A DNA stretch of 64,000 bases from the NCBI GenBank assembly GCA_963722585.1, contig CAVRNU010000002.1:246476-310475 (forward strand), given 5' to 3'. The notes beneath the pieces were generated by a model, which did not search any database, was not told the origin of the DNA, and was given only the letters and a program-made list of their open reading frames with translations. Shown here one piece after another: positions 1 through 9,518 of the stretch. The position numbers were made by a program, and so were the translations under genes. Position 1 is the first letter of the stretch, and each line of letters begins with the position of its first letter. The DNA comes from KBS-96 sp963722585 (GTDB lineage Bacteria; Acidobacteriota; Terriglobia; Bryobacterales; Bryobacteraceae).

Positions 1-220
1 GATCTTTCTGCCGTTCTGGAACAACTGGGACGCCTCGCTCCAAAAAACTTTTCCGATTCACGAGCGTTTCAACATTAACTTCCGAGCCGAGCTTTACAAC
101 TTCCCCAATCACTTGTCGCACACGACTGTATCGACGACGGTAGGGAGCTCGAACTTCGGGCAGTACACGGCTGCAACCGATCCACGCACGCTGCAGCTTG
201 CGTTGCGCCTGAATTTCTAA
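1..220 (+). CDS. TonB-dependent receptor, C-terminal end (partial)
   Basis: The reading frame is open from base 2 to a TAA at 218-220. It reads as the last strands of an outer-membrane beta barrel: FRAELYNFPNH is typical of the C-terminus of Oar-like TonB-dependent receptors of Acidobacteriota, and the protein ends in LRLNF, a terminal aromatic residue as barrel proteins need for BAM recognition. The second receptor in this window has the same motif (GQFFNLFNHPNFG) and a similar end (ARLEF). The rest of the gene lies upstream of the window, so the substrate cannot be inferred. Confidence 0.75.
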   Translation, partial: IFLPFWNNWDASLQKTFPIHERFNINFRAELYNFPNHLSHTTVSTTVGSSNFGQYTAATDPRTLQLALRLNF

Positions 221-299
221 TCCCATGGCCCAAATGGTTCTCGCAGAACGGAGACGGCGCGAATGCGCGACGTGCGATCCTGTCAGCTTCGGGAACGGA

Positions 300-929
300 A
301 TGCCTTTGCGGAATCGCGTGGATCCCTGCGGGGAGATTTTTCGTTCGCCGGCTCGTGGAACATTTATGGGAAACCGCGGTGGACCGCTCCACAATGAGGC
401 GCGAGAGATCGTTCGCCCATTTAAGAGCCAGCGTTGGATCACTTGCCTCTTGGAATTCAAGGGGCGGCGACGTTCAGTGATGTCTCTGGGGCGGTATACG
501 GAGCTTTTCTTTTTAGACGAAGCCGTTTCATTGGCCGCCGGTCATAGACCTTGTGCCGAGTGCCGGCGGGAACGATTCAATGCCTTCCGCGAAGCCTGGA
601 AACGATCGCGTGGACTGGTTTTGTCTCAGTCTCTTCTGGCTGATGAAATGGATGCGGAGCTGCATCGCAGCCGAATTGACCGCCAGGGTAAGAAAGTCAC
701 ATATGATGCGTTACTGGATTCACTGCCGAATGGGTGTTTTGTCCGAATCGACGGCTCGAGCTATCTCTTATGGAAAGCGGCGCTGCTTCTGTGGACCCCC
801 GAGGGATACACGAAGAAAGGTCATCGTGCAAATGGCTCGAAAGTTACAGTATTGACTCCAGAACCAATCGTTCAGTGTATCCGCCAAGGCTATACACCTG
901 AAATACACATATCTTCGGCCGCATTCTAA
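300..929 (+). CDS. conserved hypothetical protein with CAECR motif
   Basis: The frame is open from an ATG at 225, but I place the start at the ATG at 300 (MPLRNRVDPCGEI), because sequence resembling a conserved family begins there; this gives 209 aa. Landmarks are GEIF, RGTFMGNRGG, RWITCLLEFKGRRR, GRYTELFFLDEA and GHRPCAECRRERF. The last, with two cysteines and nearby His and Arg, recalls the metal-binding part of Ada-like proteins, but no function is established. I recognise the family as widespread and uncharacterised. There is no signal peptide or membrane segment, so it is probably cytoplasmic. It is a single gene between a receptor and glnE. Confidence 0.7.
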   Translation: MPLRNRVDPCGEIFRSPARGTFMGNRGGPLHNEAREIVRPFKSQRWITCLLEFKGRRRSVMSLGRYTELFFLDEAVSLAAGHRPCAECRRERFNAFREAWKRSRGLVLSQSLLADEMDAELHRSRIDRQGKKVTYDALLDSLPNGCFVRIDGSSYLLWKAALLLWTPEGYTKKGHRANGSKVTVLTPEPIVQCIRQGYTPEIHISSAAF

Positions 930-964
930 GAACTCTCGAGTACTTGAGCTCCATCCTCCTGTCT

Positions 965-979
965 TCGGCTAGGAGCCGA
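965..979 (+). terminator. short hairpin after the hypothetical gene
   Basis: TCGGCT and AGCCGA form a perfect 6-bp stem around an AGG loop, 36 bases after the upstream stop codon. No T-tract follows, so this is at best a weak or factor-dependent terminator or an RNA-stabilising hairpin. Confidence 0.3.
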
Positions 980-1019
980 GTTCGGGGCGGATGGGCCGCA
1001 CGTACCGTGGTGCACTCTG

Positions 1020-1025
1020 TATAAT
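1020..1025 (+). promoter_or_regulatory. candidate -10 box for glnE
   Basis: A perfect TATAAT lies 57 bases before the preferred glnE ATG at 1082. No good -35 hexamer is seen at the usual spacing, so the promoter call rests on the -10 box and its position. Confidence 0.35.
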
Positions 1026-1081
1026 CGAGCGTGTAGAGGTTGTCCGCTAGGCGGTTTCCACGACGAATCCGTCGCGACTAT

Positions 1082-4009
1082 ATGCCATCCCTGCGCGATA
1101 CGCCGCGCTCCCTGTTGAGTGCGAATCTAGAAACGCTGTTCGGCTCGTTGGCGCCTGAAACAGCTTCCTTCCTGCGCGATTCAGTCGAGAATGCGTTCGA
1201 CAGAGAGCGGCTCGAACACTATCTGATGGAGGTGAACAGCCGCCACGCTGGCTTGCCGGACAGATTGGGCGAAATGGGGCAGGGGCGGCTCGAGTGGCTT
1301 GCCAGTATTTTTTCCTGCAGCCATTTTTTATCAGAAGAGATCTTGCAGCATCCGGATTGGCTATTTGACATGCCGGATCTGACCAAGGTTATACCGGCTA
1401 GCCAATACCGCGAGCGGCTATTGCGGTTTATAGGCGAGCCCAGCACTCGGTATCCCCGGACGGTGGATCTCGCGACGTTTAGGCGGCGCGAGCTGTTACG
1501 GATTGTTCTTCGCGATGCCCTGAGTTTGGACAAGCTGGCTGCCATCACCGAGGAGCTATCAAATCTTGCCGACGCGATCTTGCAGGAGGCGCTCAGCGAG
1601 ATAGTAGCCGATCTTTCAAAGCGCTACGGGCTCCCCTCCGATGCAGTGAGCACCGAGAGCGGATCGGGGTTCAGCGTCGTCGCGCTTGGCAAATTGGGTG
1701 GGCGCGAACTGAATTACAGCTCGGACATCGACTTGATGTTTCTCTACAAGGGCAACGGGGAAACCGCCGGTCCGAGCGTCATCACCAACCGGGAGTTCTA
1801 TAAGAAGGTCGCCAACCGGTATACCGAACTTCTAGCCACCTATACGCCAGAGGGGCTTTGCTATCGGGTCGATCTTCGACTGAGGCCGGAAGGCAAGCTG
1901 GGTGAGATCTGCACGTCGCTCGAAGGGGCGAAACAATACTACAGCCAGCGGGCGCGCGACTGGGAGCTCCAAATGTTGATTAAAGCCCGAACCGTTGCGG
2001 GCGAGACTTCCGTGGGCAGCGACCTACTCCAATCGGTGGAGCCGTCCATCTACTCAACTACCACCGATTTTTCGGCTATCGAAACAATGTCGGCGACGCG
2101 CGAGCGACTGGCTGGAAAACTTTCGTCAAAACTGTTGCCCGGAAGCGAGCTGGACGTGAAACTCACGCCCGGCGGCATTCGCGATATTGAATTTCTGGTG
2201 CAATGCTTGCAACGGCTGCACGGGGGCCGCGATGACAGCGTTCGGCATGGCGGCACAATCATGGCGCTATCGACGCTGCTCGAGCGCGACCTGATCTCCG
2301 CCACGGAACACTCGCGCCTTTACAATGCATACGAATTTCTGCGGCATCTCGAGCATCGCCTCCAATTCGAGGACGACCGCCAGACGCATACCCTACCGTC
2401 GAATCCACAGGAGCTCGACCGGCTTGCCATGCGGATGCCCGGCGCGTTGCGCCCAGCGGACGACAAGCGGCCGGGTGCGGAATTGCTGCGCGCTTTGAAT
2501 CAACATTTGGAAAACGTGCAGGTGATCTATGCCCGGATTATTCACGCGCAGCGGCCGCTGAGTTACGAGCCATTACATGCCGTTGTCTTCGACGAGCCGC
2601 ATGAGCCCGCGACCGGGGCCCATGGGGCGGGAATCGGAACCGGGCCCGGAAATGCGGAGGAGTTGATTGCGAAGATCAGGCCGCGGGCGCCGTTGTTTGC
2701 CGACTACCTGAGCCGCAGAGCGACGCTCCGGTCGGCGAGCGCCTTAGAGGCAGTATGGGAGCCGCTCGCAAGCAACCCCGAACTGCTCGCAGACGTGGAC
2801 CGCGATCCGATGGTTGCCGCTTACCTCGTTCAGGTATTGAATCTGAGCCCGTATTTTACCGAGCAGCTTAAGGGCAATATCACATTGATGGACGAGATTA
2901 GCGGCGTGGCGGGCCAGCCGAACCGGCGGGTCGCTTTCGAAGGACTGGCAAGTCCCCTGAATGACATCACGGCGCTGCGGCGATTCTTCCAGCGCGAGAT
3001 GTTCCGCATTCAAGTGGCGAGCATGTGCGTGCCTGAGCCGGTTTTTCAGACGCTTGACCGCACTTCCGCCCTGGCCGAATTTATGATCGCGCGGGCCTAC
3101 CGAATCGCGCTCGAGCGTGCGCTCGCTCATGCGCGTGGAGAGGCTTCTGCTGCCCGGCCTTTTACGGAGCCGGAAAACGAAATGATGGTGGTCGCGCTCG
3201 GCCGCCTGGGAATGAGGGAATTCGACCTGGGATCCGATGCTGATCTCTTGTTCATCATTCCCGACTCCGAAGCGGAGCGCCAGAAGTTCTGGACCCGAGT
3301 GGCCGAGCATATGGTCGAAATTTTGACTGCGTATACCGGAGATGGCGCGGTGTTGTCGATCGACACGCGGCTCCGTCCCAATGGCCGCGAGGGGCTGCTG
3401 GTTCAAACGGAATCGAAATACACCGATTACTTCGCGCATCATTCGGAAGCCTGGGAAGGCATCGCTTACATGAAAGCCCGCGCCGTCGCCGGCGATATCG
3501 ACCGCGCCACCACGTTCTTGTGCGAGCTGCAGGAAGTAGACTGGCGACGCTGGGGTCAGAGCGGCCGTTCGAAGCAGGACTTGAAACAAATGCGCTTGCG
3601 TCTCGACCGCGAACATGGCGGAGGCGACTTTCTGAAGGCCGCGCCGGGGGGTTATTATGATGCCGACTTCGCGCTGATGTATTTGCGGTTAAAGGGCGCG
3701 GGATTATTTTTCAAAACTCTAAATACTCCTGAGCGCATCGATATTGTCGAGAAGATGGGACATTTAGAGCGGCCGGACGCCGAATTCTTGCAGCGCGCTA
3801 CGACACTTTATAGGGCCGTCGACCATGGCATTCGTATTTCGGGCGGACACGCTCGCGGAAGGCTGCCTAAGTCTCCCTCCGAGCTCGAAGCCCTGACTGA
3901 ACTGGTGGATCGCTGGACGGCGAAGTATCCACGTTCTGGGTCGCTGGAGGAAGAGTTAAAAGCGATGCGAAATTCCATGCGCCAGCTGTTTGAACGCGTG
4001 TTCGTATAG
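1082..4009 (+). CDS. glnE: bifunctional glutamine synthetase adenylyltransferase / adenylyl-removing enzyme
   Basis: GlnE attaches AMP to a tyrosine of glutamine synthetase and removes it again, tuning ammonia assimilation in the cytoplasm. The 975-aa product has the family's two-nucleotidyltransferase layout. The N-terminal deadenylylating domain shows ALGKLGGRELNYSSDIDL, and the C-terminal adenylylating domain shows ALGRLGMREFDLGSDADL, each with the metal-binding D-x-D. The frame is open from a TTG at 1040, but the ATG at 1082 fits the family better. Length is near the usual 950. Its target glnA lies about 9 kb downstream and keeps the modified tyrosine. The PII gene is not in the window. 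Confidence 0.95.
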   Translation: MPSLRDTPRSLLSANLETLFGSLAPETASFLRDSVENAFDRERLEHYLMEVNSRHAGLPDRLGEMGQGRLEWLASIFSCSHFLSEEILQHPDWLFDMPDLTKVIPASQYRERLLRFIGEPSTRYPRTVDLATFRRRELLRIVLRDALSLDKLAAITEELSNLADAILQEALSEIVADLSKRYGLPSDAVSTESGSGFSVVALGKLGGRELNYSSDIDLMFLYKGNGETAGPSVITNREFYKKVANRYTELLATYTPEGLCYRVDLRLRPEGKLGEICTSLEGAKQYYSQRARDWELQMLIKARTVAGETSVGSDLLQSVEPSIYSTTTDFSAIETMSATRERLAGKLSSKLLPGSELDVKLTPGGIRDIEFLVQCLQRLHGGRDDSVRHGGTIMALSTLLERDLISATEHSRLYNAYEFLRHLEHRLQFEDDRQTHTLPSNPQELDRLAMRMPGALRPADDKRPGAELLRALNQHLENVQVIYARIIHAQRPLSYEPLHAVVFDEPHEPATGAHGAGIGTGPGNAEELIAKIRPRAPLFADYLSRRATLRSASALEAVWEPLASNPELLADVDRDPMVAAYLVQVLNLSPYFTEQLKGNITLMDEISGVAGQPNRRVAFEGLASPLNDITALRRFFQREMFRIQVASMCVPEPVFQTLDRTSALAEFMIARAYRIALERALAHARGEASAARPFTEPENEMMVVALGRLGMREFDLGSDADLLFIIPDSEAERQKFWTRVAEHMVEILTAYTGDGAVLSIDTRLRPNGREGLLVQTESKYTDYFAHHSEAWEGIAYMKARAVAGDIDRATTFLCELQEVDWRRWGQSGRSKQDLKQMRLRLDREHGGGDFLKAAPGGYYDADFALMYLRLKGAGLFFKTLNTPERIDIVEKMGHLERPDAEFLQRATTLYRAVDHGIRISGGHARGRLPKSPSELEALTELVDRWTAKYPRSGSLEEELKAMRNSMRQLFERVFV

Positions 4010-4189
4010 TGGGCAGGCCTGCGCGGCCCTGGACGCGCATTCAGCCGTGGCGGAGGGCGTGCACGGCCCATGAGTTTTGCCTAAAAACCTCACAAGCGTT
4101 TTCTAAAAAGGCGCAATCGCGAAAATTGACCCCCCTTCTTTCTTTGTCTCGGCACGCAAAAACGATCGTCTACCCTGCCGGGAGGTTCC

Positions 4190-4825
4190 ATGAAGAATAG
4201 TTGTCTTTCAGGGTGGATCGCGATTCTCGCAATCTTAGCGGGCGTGCCCGCGCGGGCGCCATTACCATCGACACCACCAACCCGGCCGACTGGAAGATCT
4301 CCAACGGCGCGATATCGCTCGATTGGAATTCCACCACGGGCAGCATGTTTGGCGTCCATCTGGCGGGGCATTCCGACGACCTGGTCGATCTGACGCAAAA
4401 CGTCGAGCAACGGCCAGCCGAAAGGGCTGTATATGGATAACGCCGGTGTCGGGTATGGGCCGCCCGTCAGCGCCGGCTACTATCAGGGCAGCGATTACCT
4501 GGACTGGTGGTTCACCTACTATGCAACCGCAGTGGGCTCGACACCCCCAACGAACGATCTCACGAAATGGAAATTACACCCAATGGGGAACGTTCAATGG
4601 GGAACGTTCGATCGGGCCTGTATGCGGGCATTTACAACTCCTCGGACGATACAACCGACGGCTACATATATATCGTTCCAGCCTACGTGGGTAATCCAGC
4701 TATCCAGCCACCACCAACGTTCCGCCTTGGCAGGTTCACTTCACGACTACCGCCGCTCAGCAGGCGCAGGGGCAATATGTCCTAATCGCGTGCTCGTTTG
4801 CGCTTCCGCCAGCTTCTTCCGGCTG
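4190..4825 (+). pseudogene. decayed secreted polysaccharide lyase-like gene
   Basis: A GGGAGG Shine-Dalgarno precedes an ATG at 4190 and a good signal peptide (MKNSCLSGWIAILAILAG). The sense then jumps between frames at about 4250, 4410, 4600 and 4700. Joined, the pieces read IDTTNPADWKISNGAISLDWN, then LYMDNAGVGYG, YLDWWFTYYAT, LYAGIYNSSDDTTDGYIYIV and PPWQVHFTTTAAQQAQGQ. This resembles rhamnogalacturonan lyase-type enzymes (PL4-like), but the central catalytic part and the C-terminus are missing. With at least four frameshifts in 600 bases plus deletions, this is a dead gene rather than a sequencing slip. Its 3' end overlaps the convergent TPR gene. Family assignment is from memory and moderate. 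Confidence 0.55.
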
Positions 4826-5679
4826 AAAGGCCGCGCAAATGCGGTGGGCGGATTATGAGCGCGGGCTTCCGCCGCTTTCCGGTATACTTCGACCGCTTTG
4901 GCTTTATCGCCGAGCTTTTCATAAGTCATCCCGATCAGGCATTGGATAAACGCGTCGTTCTGGCTGGCTTTCTGGAGGTCTTCGAGGGCGGTTTTATAGT
5001 CACCGGTGTAGAAAGCAATGTAGCCCGTCAAATATGGCTGAAAGCGCGCCTGCTGGTCGTACAGTTCCGCGTCCTTTTGCTTCATATCGTCGAGAACGGC
5101 CGCGGCGGCTTCGACATGCTTCTCGGCCTCGGCCTTGTTGCCGCGCCGGGCGGCGATTCGTGCTTGAGCATGCTCCCATCGGTAATCCCAAAGGTCTTTG
5201 CGTGCGGGTGAAATGTTCGGCTCATTGACTCCTATCGCGTGACCTTTCTTATAGAGCTCATATGCGGTATTCAAATCGCCGTTATCGAGACACACCCGCG
5301 CGGCTTCATCCGCCATTTCCCCTTCTTCATAGAAGGCGTTCGCCGGAGAATCCTTCTCCTGCGTCTTCCAATAGCCGATAACCAGATCTTCATATTCGGC
5401 AGTTTTTTTGCAATTGCCTTCGAAGGCCCACGACATCGCCACGGCGCGCTGAGCGTTCGCCTTCGCCGCCGGTGTGGTACCGCTGTCGATGGCCTTTTGA
5501 AAGATCGCCCGAGCCTCCGCGCTTTTCCCTTCAAGATCGAGCTGAACGCCCCGGCGGATCAGCTCGCTAGCCGGACCCCCGCGGCCTTGCGGAGGCTGCC
5601 CGAAGAGACTCGTCGCGATCGAGGCGACAATTATTGTGAATGTAGGGAGAATCAAGCGAAACGCTGCTGTTCTCATGCG
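4747..5679 (-). CDS. exported tetratricopeptide-repeat protein
   Basis: The frame is open from 5712, but the methionine at 5679 starts a clean signal peptide (MRTAAFRLILPTFTIIVASI) ending near LFGQ, so I prefer it; the product is about 310 aa. The mature part is alpha-helical with TPR-like pairs, such as GVQLDLEGKSAEARAIFQKAI near the N-terminus, LTGYIAFYTGDYKTALEDL, and a last repeat YEKLGDKAKAVEVYRKAAEA. TPR proteins are scaffolds, and no partner is suggested by the neighbours. The C-terminus converges on the pseudogene downstream. Probably periplasmic. Confidence 0.75.
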   Translation of the reverse strand, partial: RMRTAAFRLILPTFTIIVASIATSLFGQPPQGRGGPASELIRRGVQLDLEGKSAEARAIFQKAIDSGTTPAAKANAQRAVAMSWAFEGNCKKTAEYEDLVIGYWKTQEKDSPANAFYEEGEMADEAARVCLDNGDLNTAYELYKKGHAIGVNEPNISPARKDLWDYRWEHAQARIAARRGNKAEAEKHVEAAAAVLDDMKQKDAELYDQQARFQPYLTGYIAFYTGDYKTALEDLQKASQNDAFIQCLIGMTYEKLGDKAKAVEVYRKAAEARAHNPPTAFARPFSRKKLAEAQTSTRLGHIAPAPAERR

Positions 5680-5782
5680 AGCAATTATTTCAAAATAAGC
5701 GCGCTCTGGCACAGCCGGCGATCTTTCAAAATGAATGCTCGATCGGACATGAGAATAGTCGTGAAAGTTTCAGTGCGATCGC

Positions 5783-6388
5783 CTACGCCTTTGGCTTTCC
5801 TGAGGACGCTTTTTCGTTAGGGGACCGATCCGACAGTGCCTTTAGATCATGGCGCATGATTGGCCGAGGAGGCGTGTGCCGAGCGACAATCTTGAAGCCC
5901 ACGCGCTCGAAGGTTGAGGCATACCCGGTGCCCGATGCGCTGGGAGTCAAACGCGCATCAAGCGGATAGGCTTCGAGAGCCGGAGCTCCGGCTCTTCTTG
6001 CGGCTTTCAGCGCTGCTGCTATCAGCGCGTACGTGATGTCCTGCTTGCGATAACCCTTTCGCACATAGAAACACGAAATCGACCAGACCGGCACATCATC
6101 CACGCGTCTCAATCGCCAAGCACGATCCAGCCATGGCAACGCATCGCGAGGCGTTAGCTGACACCAGCCAACCGCCAAATCCCTATCGAAAGCAAGAAGG
6201 CCCGGCGATGGGCCTTGCTTCACCACTTCTTTGAACGCACGTTTGTTCATCTCGGACGGCTGCTGCCGATACCTGCTTCCAATTCGCCAATACATGCACC
6301 AGCAGCCATTGCAAGCGCCACGTTCGCCGAACAGATCATCGAAGGCAGGCCAAAGATCGGGAGTAAGGGGACGTATCTTGAGCTTCAT
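5783..6388 (-). CDS. GNAT-family N-acetyltransferase
   Basis: This 201-aa cytoplasmic protein has the features of a GNAT acetyltransferase: a cysteine-rich N-terminal block (GACNGCWCMYWR) found in one GNAT subgroup, the strand LAVGWCQLTPRDALPWL, then VWSISCFYVRKGYRKQDITYALIAAALKAAR, which is the acetyl-CoA-binding beta4-alpha3 region with a R/K-x-G-Y-R-K pyrophosphate loop. A glycine-rich end (GTGYASTFERVGFKIV) is also typical. The substrate is unknown. It is divergent from the PadR gene with about 60 bases between the starts. Confidence 0.8.
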   Translation of the reverse strand: MKLKIRPLTPDLWPAFDDLFGERGACNGCWCMYWRIGSRYRQQPSEMNKRAFKEVVKQGPSPGLLAFDRDLAVGWCQLTPRDALPWLDRAWRLRRVDDVPVWSISCFYVRKGYRKQDITYALIAAALKAARRAGAPALEAYPLDARLTPSASGTGYASTFERVGFKIVARHTPPRPIMRHDLKALSDRSPNEKASSGKPKA

Positions 6389-6447
6389 CGCAGGACATTA
6401 CAGCCACTTCACTGGGCCATCTAGTAGACTATAAGAAGCCATCCAGG

Positions 6448-6795
6448 ATGTCCACTAAAGAGAGAGAACGGGTCGATCTTCTTCAAGGAACTCTCGATTT
6501 GATCGTGCTGAGAGTGCTGGCTACCATGGGTCCTCAGCACGCTTATGGAATCGCCGGTCGTGTCGAGCAGATATCTGAAGAGTTGCTGTCGCTCAATCAA
6601 GGCACTCTTTATCCCGCTCTCGTTCGGTTGGAACAGAACGGATGGATCCGTGGGACTTGGCGAAGGACGGAGAACAATCGAGACGCAAAGTATTACAGCC
6701 TGACCAAGGCGGGAAAACAGGCGCTCGAAAAGGAAACAGAGCGGTGGCGGCGATCGGCGGGTTTGGTAGAAAAACTTCTCCTGGAAGGCCAGTAG
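6448..6795 (+). CDS. PadR-family transcriptional regulator
   Basis: The 115-aa protein is a winged-helix regulator of the short PadR type: LLQGTLDLIVLRVLATMGPQHAYGIAGRVEQ (helix-turn-helix region), LNQGTLYPALVRLEQNGWI (recognition helix and wing), then a C-terminal dimerisation helix. It is followed after 3 bases by an ADOP-type permease, the standard Acidobacteriota arrangement in which the PadR protein is thought to regulate the permease. TATAAG at 6430-6435, just before the ATG, could serve as a -10 box. The ligand is unknown. Confidence 0.9.
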   Translation: MSTKERERVDLLQGTLDLIVLRVLATMGPQHAYGIAGRVEQISEELLSLNQGTLYPALVRLEQNGWIRGTWRRTENNRDAKYYSLTKAGKQALEKETERWRRSAGLVEKLLLEGQ

Positions 6796-6798
6796 CGC

Positions 6799-9513
6799 AT
6801 GGCATTTTGGAGGCGTGTCCTATACAAACTTCGCAACTTCCTGCAACCGGGCCGCGCCGAGCGGGACTTAGATCGAGAGATCAGCTCGCATCTGGAGTTA
6901 CTCCAAGACGACTTCCAGCGGCGAGGAATGAGTGCGGATGAAGCGCGGCTGGCGGCAAAACGAGCGTACGGCGGCATCGAGCAAGCAAAAGAGCTGCATC
7001 GCGATGAACGATCCTGGATCTGGCTCGAACAAGTTCGCCAGGATATCCGGTTTTCCACACGAGCGCTACGAAACAGCCCCGGCTTCTCGCTCACAGCCGT
7101 CCTGACGCTCGTGCTCGGTATCGGCGCGAATACGGCGATCTTCAGCCTGATCGACGCGGTGATGCTTAAGGCGTTGCCAGTCAGCCATCCCGAGCAGCTG
7201 ATGCAGGTGAACATGGCCAAGCGTGACATTTGGGGCATAGAGGAACCGTTTGTGAGCAACCCGGTCTGGGAGCAGCTGCGCGACCGCCAGGATATCTTTT
7301 CCGGACTCTCCGGCTATGCGGTTGCGCGGTTCGATTTGTCGGCCCGAGGCGAGGCTCGCTACGTGCAAGGAAACTATGTATCGGGTCAGTTTTTCGACAC
7401 GCTGGGTCTGCGCCCGATAGCGGGACGAGTGATGACATCCGCCGATGACGGCCGGGGCTGCCCTGGAACCGCGGTACTCAGTTATGGTTTCTGGCAGAGC
7501 GAATACGGCGGCCGCGCCGGCGTGGCGGGTACGACCATCTCATTAGACAATCATCCCTTCGAAATTCTAGGCGTGATCGGACCCGGATTCACAGGCGTAG
7601 ACGTCGGCCGGGAAAGCGATATCTACGTGCCGATCTGCGCCGAACGATTTATCGGCGGGGACAACGGCTTGCTGGATGGCCGGCGCGGCGGGTGGCTCCG
7701 CGTCATCGGCCGCCCGAAGCTTGGCCTTTCAATGAACCAGGTCGCGGCACGGCTCAAAACGCTGGCTGGCCCGATCGTCGAGGCAACAATACCGCCGAAC
7801 ATAAGACCCAGCCAGAAGGAGATCTATCTCAAACGTACGTTCGACGTTCAAATGGCGGCTAACGGGCTTTCCAGCATCCGTTCGAAATATCGCCAGGCAC
7901 TGATGGTGCTGATGGTGGTCGTCGGAGTCGGTATTGTTGATCGCGTGTAGCAATGTGGCCAATCTCCTTCTGGCACGTGGCGCGGCGCGACAGCGGGAGA
8001 CGGCGATTCGCATCGCGCTCGGATCGGGGCGCGGCCGTCTAATTCGCCAACTGCTCGGCGAGAGCCTGCTGCTCTCGCTTACCGGCGCGGCGTTGGGGAT
8101 TGTATTTGCGCACTGGGGCGCGCGACTGCTAGTTGGGCTTCTTGCGTCGAATGTCTACCACGAGAGCCAAGTGTTTCTCGATCTGAGTATCGATTCGCGC
8201 GTGCTCGCGTTCACAGTTGCGATGGCCGTTCTCACCGGTCTGCTGTTCGGGCTTGCCCCTGCCTGGCGCGCGACGCGCGTCGATCCGCAGTCGGCCATGA
8301 AGGCGAATACGCGCGGCGTGGCACAGGATGGCAACTCCGCTCTCGGCAAAGCGCTGCTGGTGGTTCAGGTAGCGCTCTCGCTGGTCCTGGTGGCGGGCGC
8401 AGGATTGCTGCTAGCGACCTTCATCCGGCTCGAGACGCTCGATCCCGGTTTCGAGCGCGCGCATGTCTTGCTGATGGATGTCGACCTCGGCGAAAGACCG
8501 ACTTTGCCCGCACGGCGGTACGTAGTTTTCAGACAAGTGCTCGATCATCTGCGCGCGCTGCCTGGCGTTCTCTCCGCCAGCGATTCCAACGACACTCCAC
8601 TCGGCGGCGCGGTGGGCGCTTCCTATTTGCAAATCGATGGCTATACTTCCGCAAGTCAGGAACGTGAACTGGTCTTCTTCAACGAAGTCAGCGACAGGTA
8701 TTTTGAAACACTCGGTACACATCTTCTCGCCGGGCGCGACTTCAATGCGCACGATACCGCGGGCTCATCGAAGGTAGCGATCGTGAACGAATCTTTCGCC
8801 CAAAAGTATTTCCATGGGCAAAATGCCATCGGACAGCGCTATCGCACGGAGCAAGGCAACAAGCTGGGTGACCCGGTCGAAATCATCGGCTTGGTGCGCG
8901 ACGCCAAATACCTTGATTTACGGGAGGACTTTCTCCTACTGTTTACGTCGCCGCTAGCCAAAACGCTAAACCGGGCAAGCTCCTCACGTTCGAGCTGCGC
9001 GCGGCCGGTGACGCAACGGCCATGATCCAAGAGGCGAAGCGCGCAGTCGGTGCTGTCGATCCCGATGCTTCCTTGCAATTTGGAACACTCGCTGCGCAGT
9101 TCGACGAATCGCTCGCGCGCGAACGGCTGCTCGCCACGCTCTCGGGTTTCTTCAGTGGGCTCGCCCTGCTCCTCGCAATGATCGGACTATACGGTGTCAC
9201 TGCGTATAACGTGACCAGGCGGCGGAATGAAATCGGCATTCGCCTGGCACTCGGAGCCCAGCAGTCACGCATTCTGCGCACTGTATTAGGAGAGGTAGCA
9301 ATTCTGATCGGCGTCGGTCTGGCAATCGGATTAGCCGCGACAATCGGAACCACGCGCTTCATCGCCAGCTTTCTCTACGGAGTGAAGGCAAATGATCCGT
9401 GGACGCTTTCTCTGGCCGCCGCGATGCTCGCTTTGGTGGCTGCGATAGCCGGATTTCTGCCTGCGTGCAGAGCTTCGCGCCTCGATCCAATGGACGCTCT
9501 TCGCGAAGAGTAG
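6799..9513 (+). CDS. ADOP-type MacB/FtsX-like permease (two frameshifts)
   Basis: This is a large inner-membrane permease of the acidobacterial duplicated orphan permease type: a short cytoplasmic N-terminal region (DLDREISSHLELL), a first transmembrane helix at SPGFSLTAVLTLVLGIGAN, a MacB-like periplasmic domain, an FtsX block (IACSNVANLLLARGAARQRE), then a second periplasmic and FtsX half ending RASRLDPMDALREE. It is read in three pieces, 6799-7950, 7934-9025 and 9022-9513. An extra G near 7923 and a missing C near 8936 shift and restore the frame. Corrected length is about 904 aa, matching the intact 903-aa paralogue at 37089. No ATPase gene is adjacent, as usual for this family. Confidence 0.85.
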
Positions 9514-9518
9514 GAACC

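Noticed and set aside
2744..3616. 290-codon open frame antisense to glnE
   Set aside because: It is the reverse-strand shadow of the conserved GlnE catalytic region, has no family features, and arises from GC-rich codon use.
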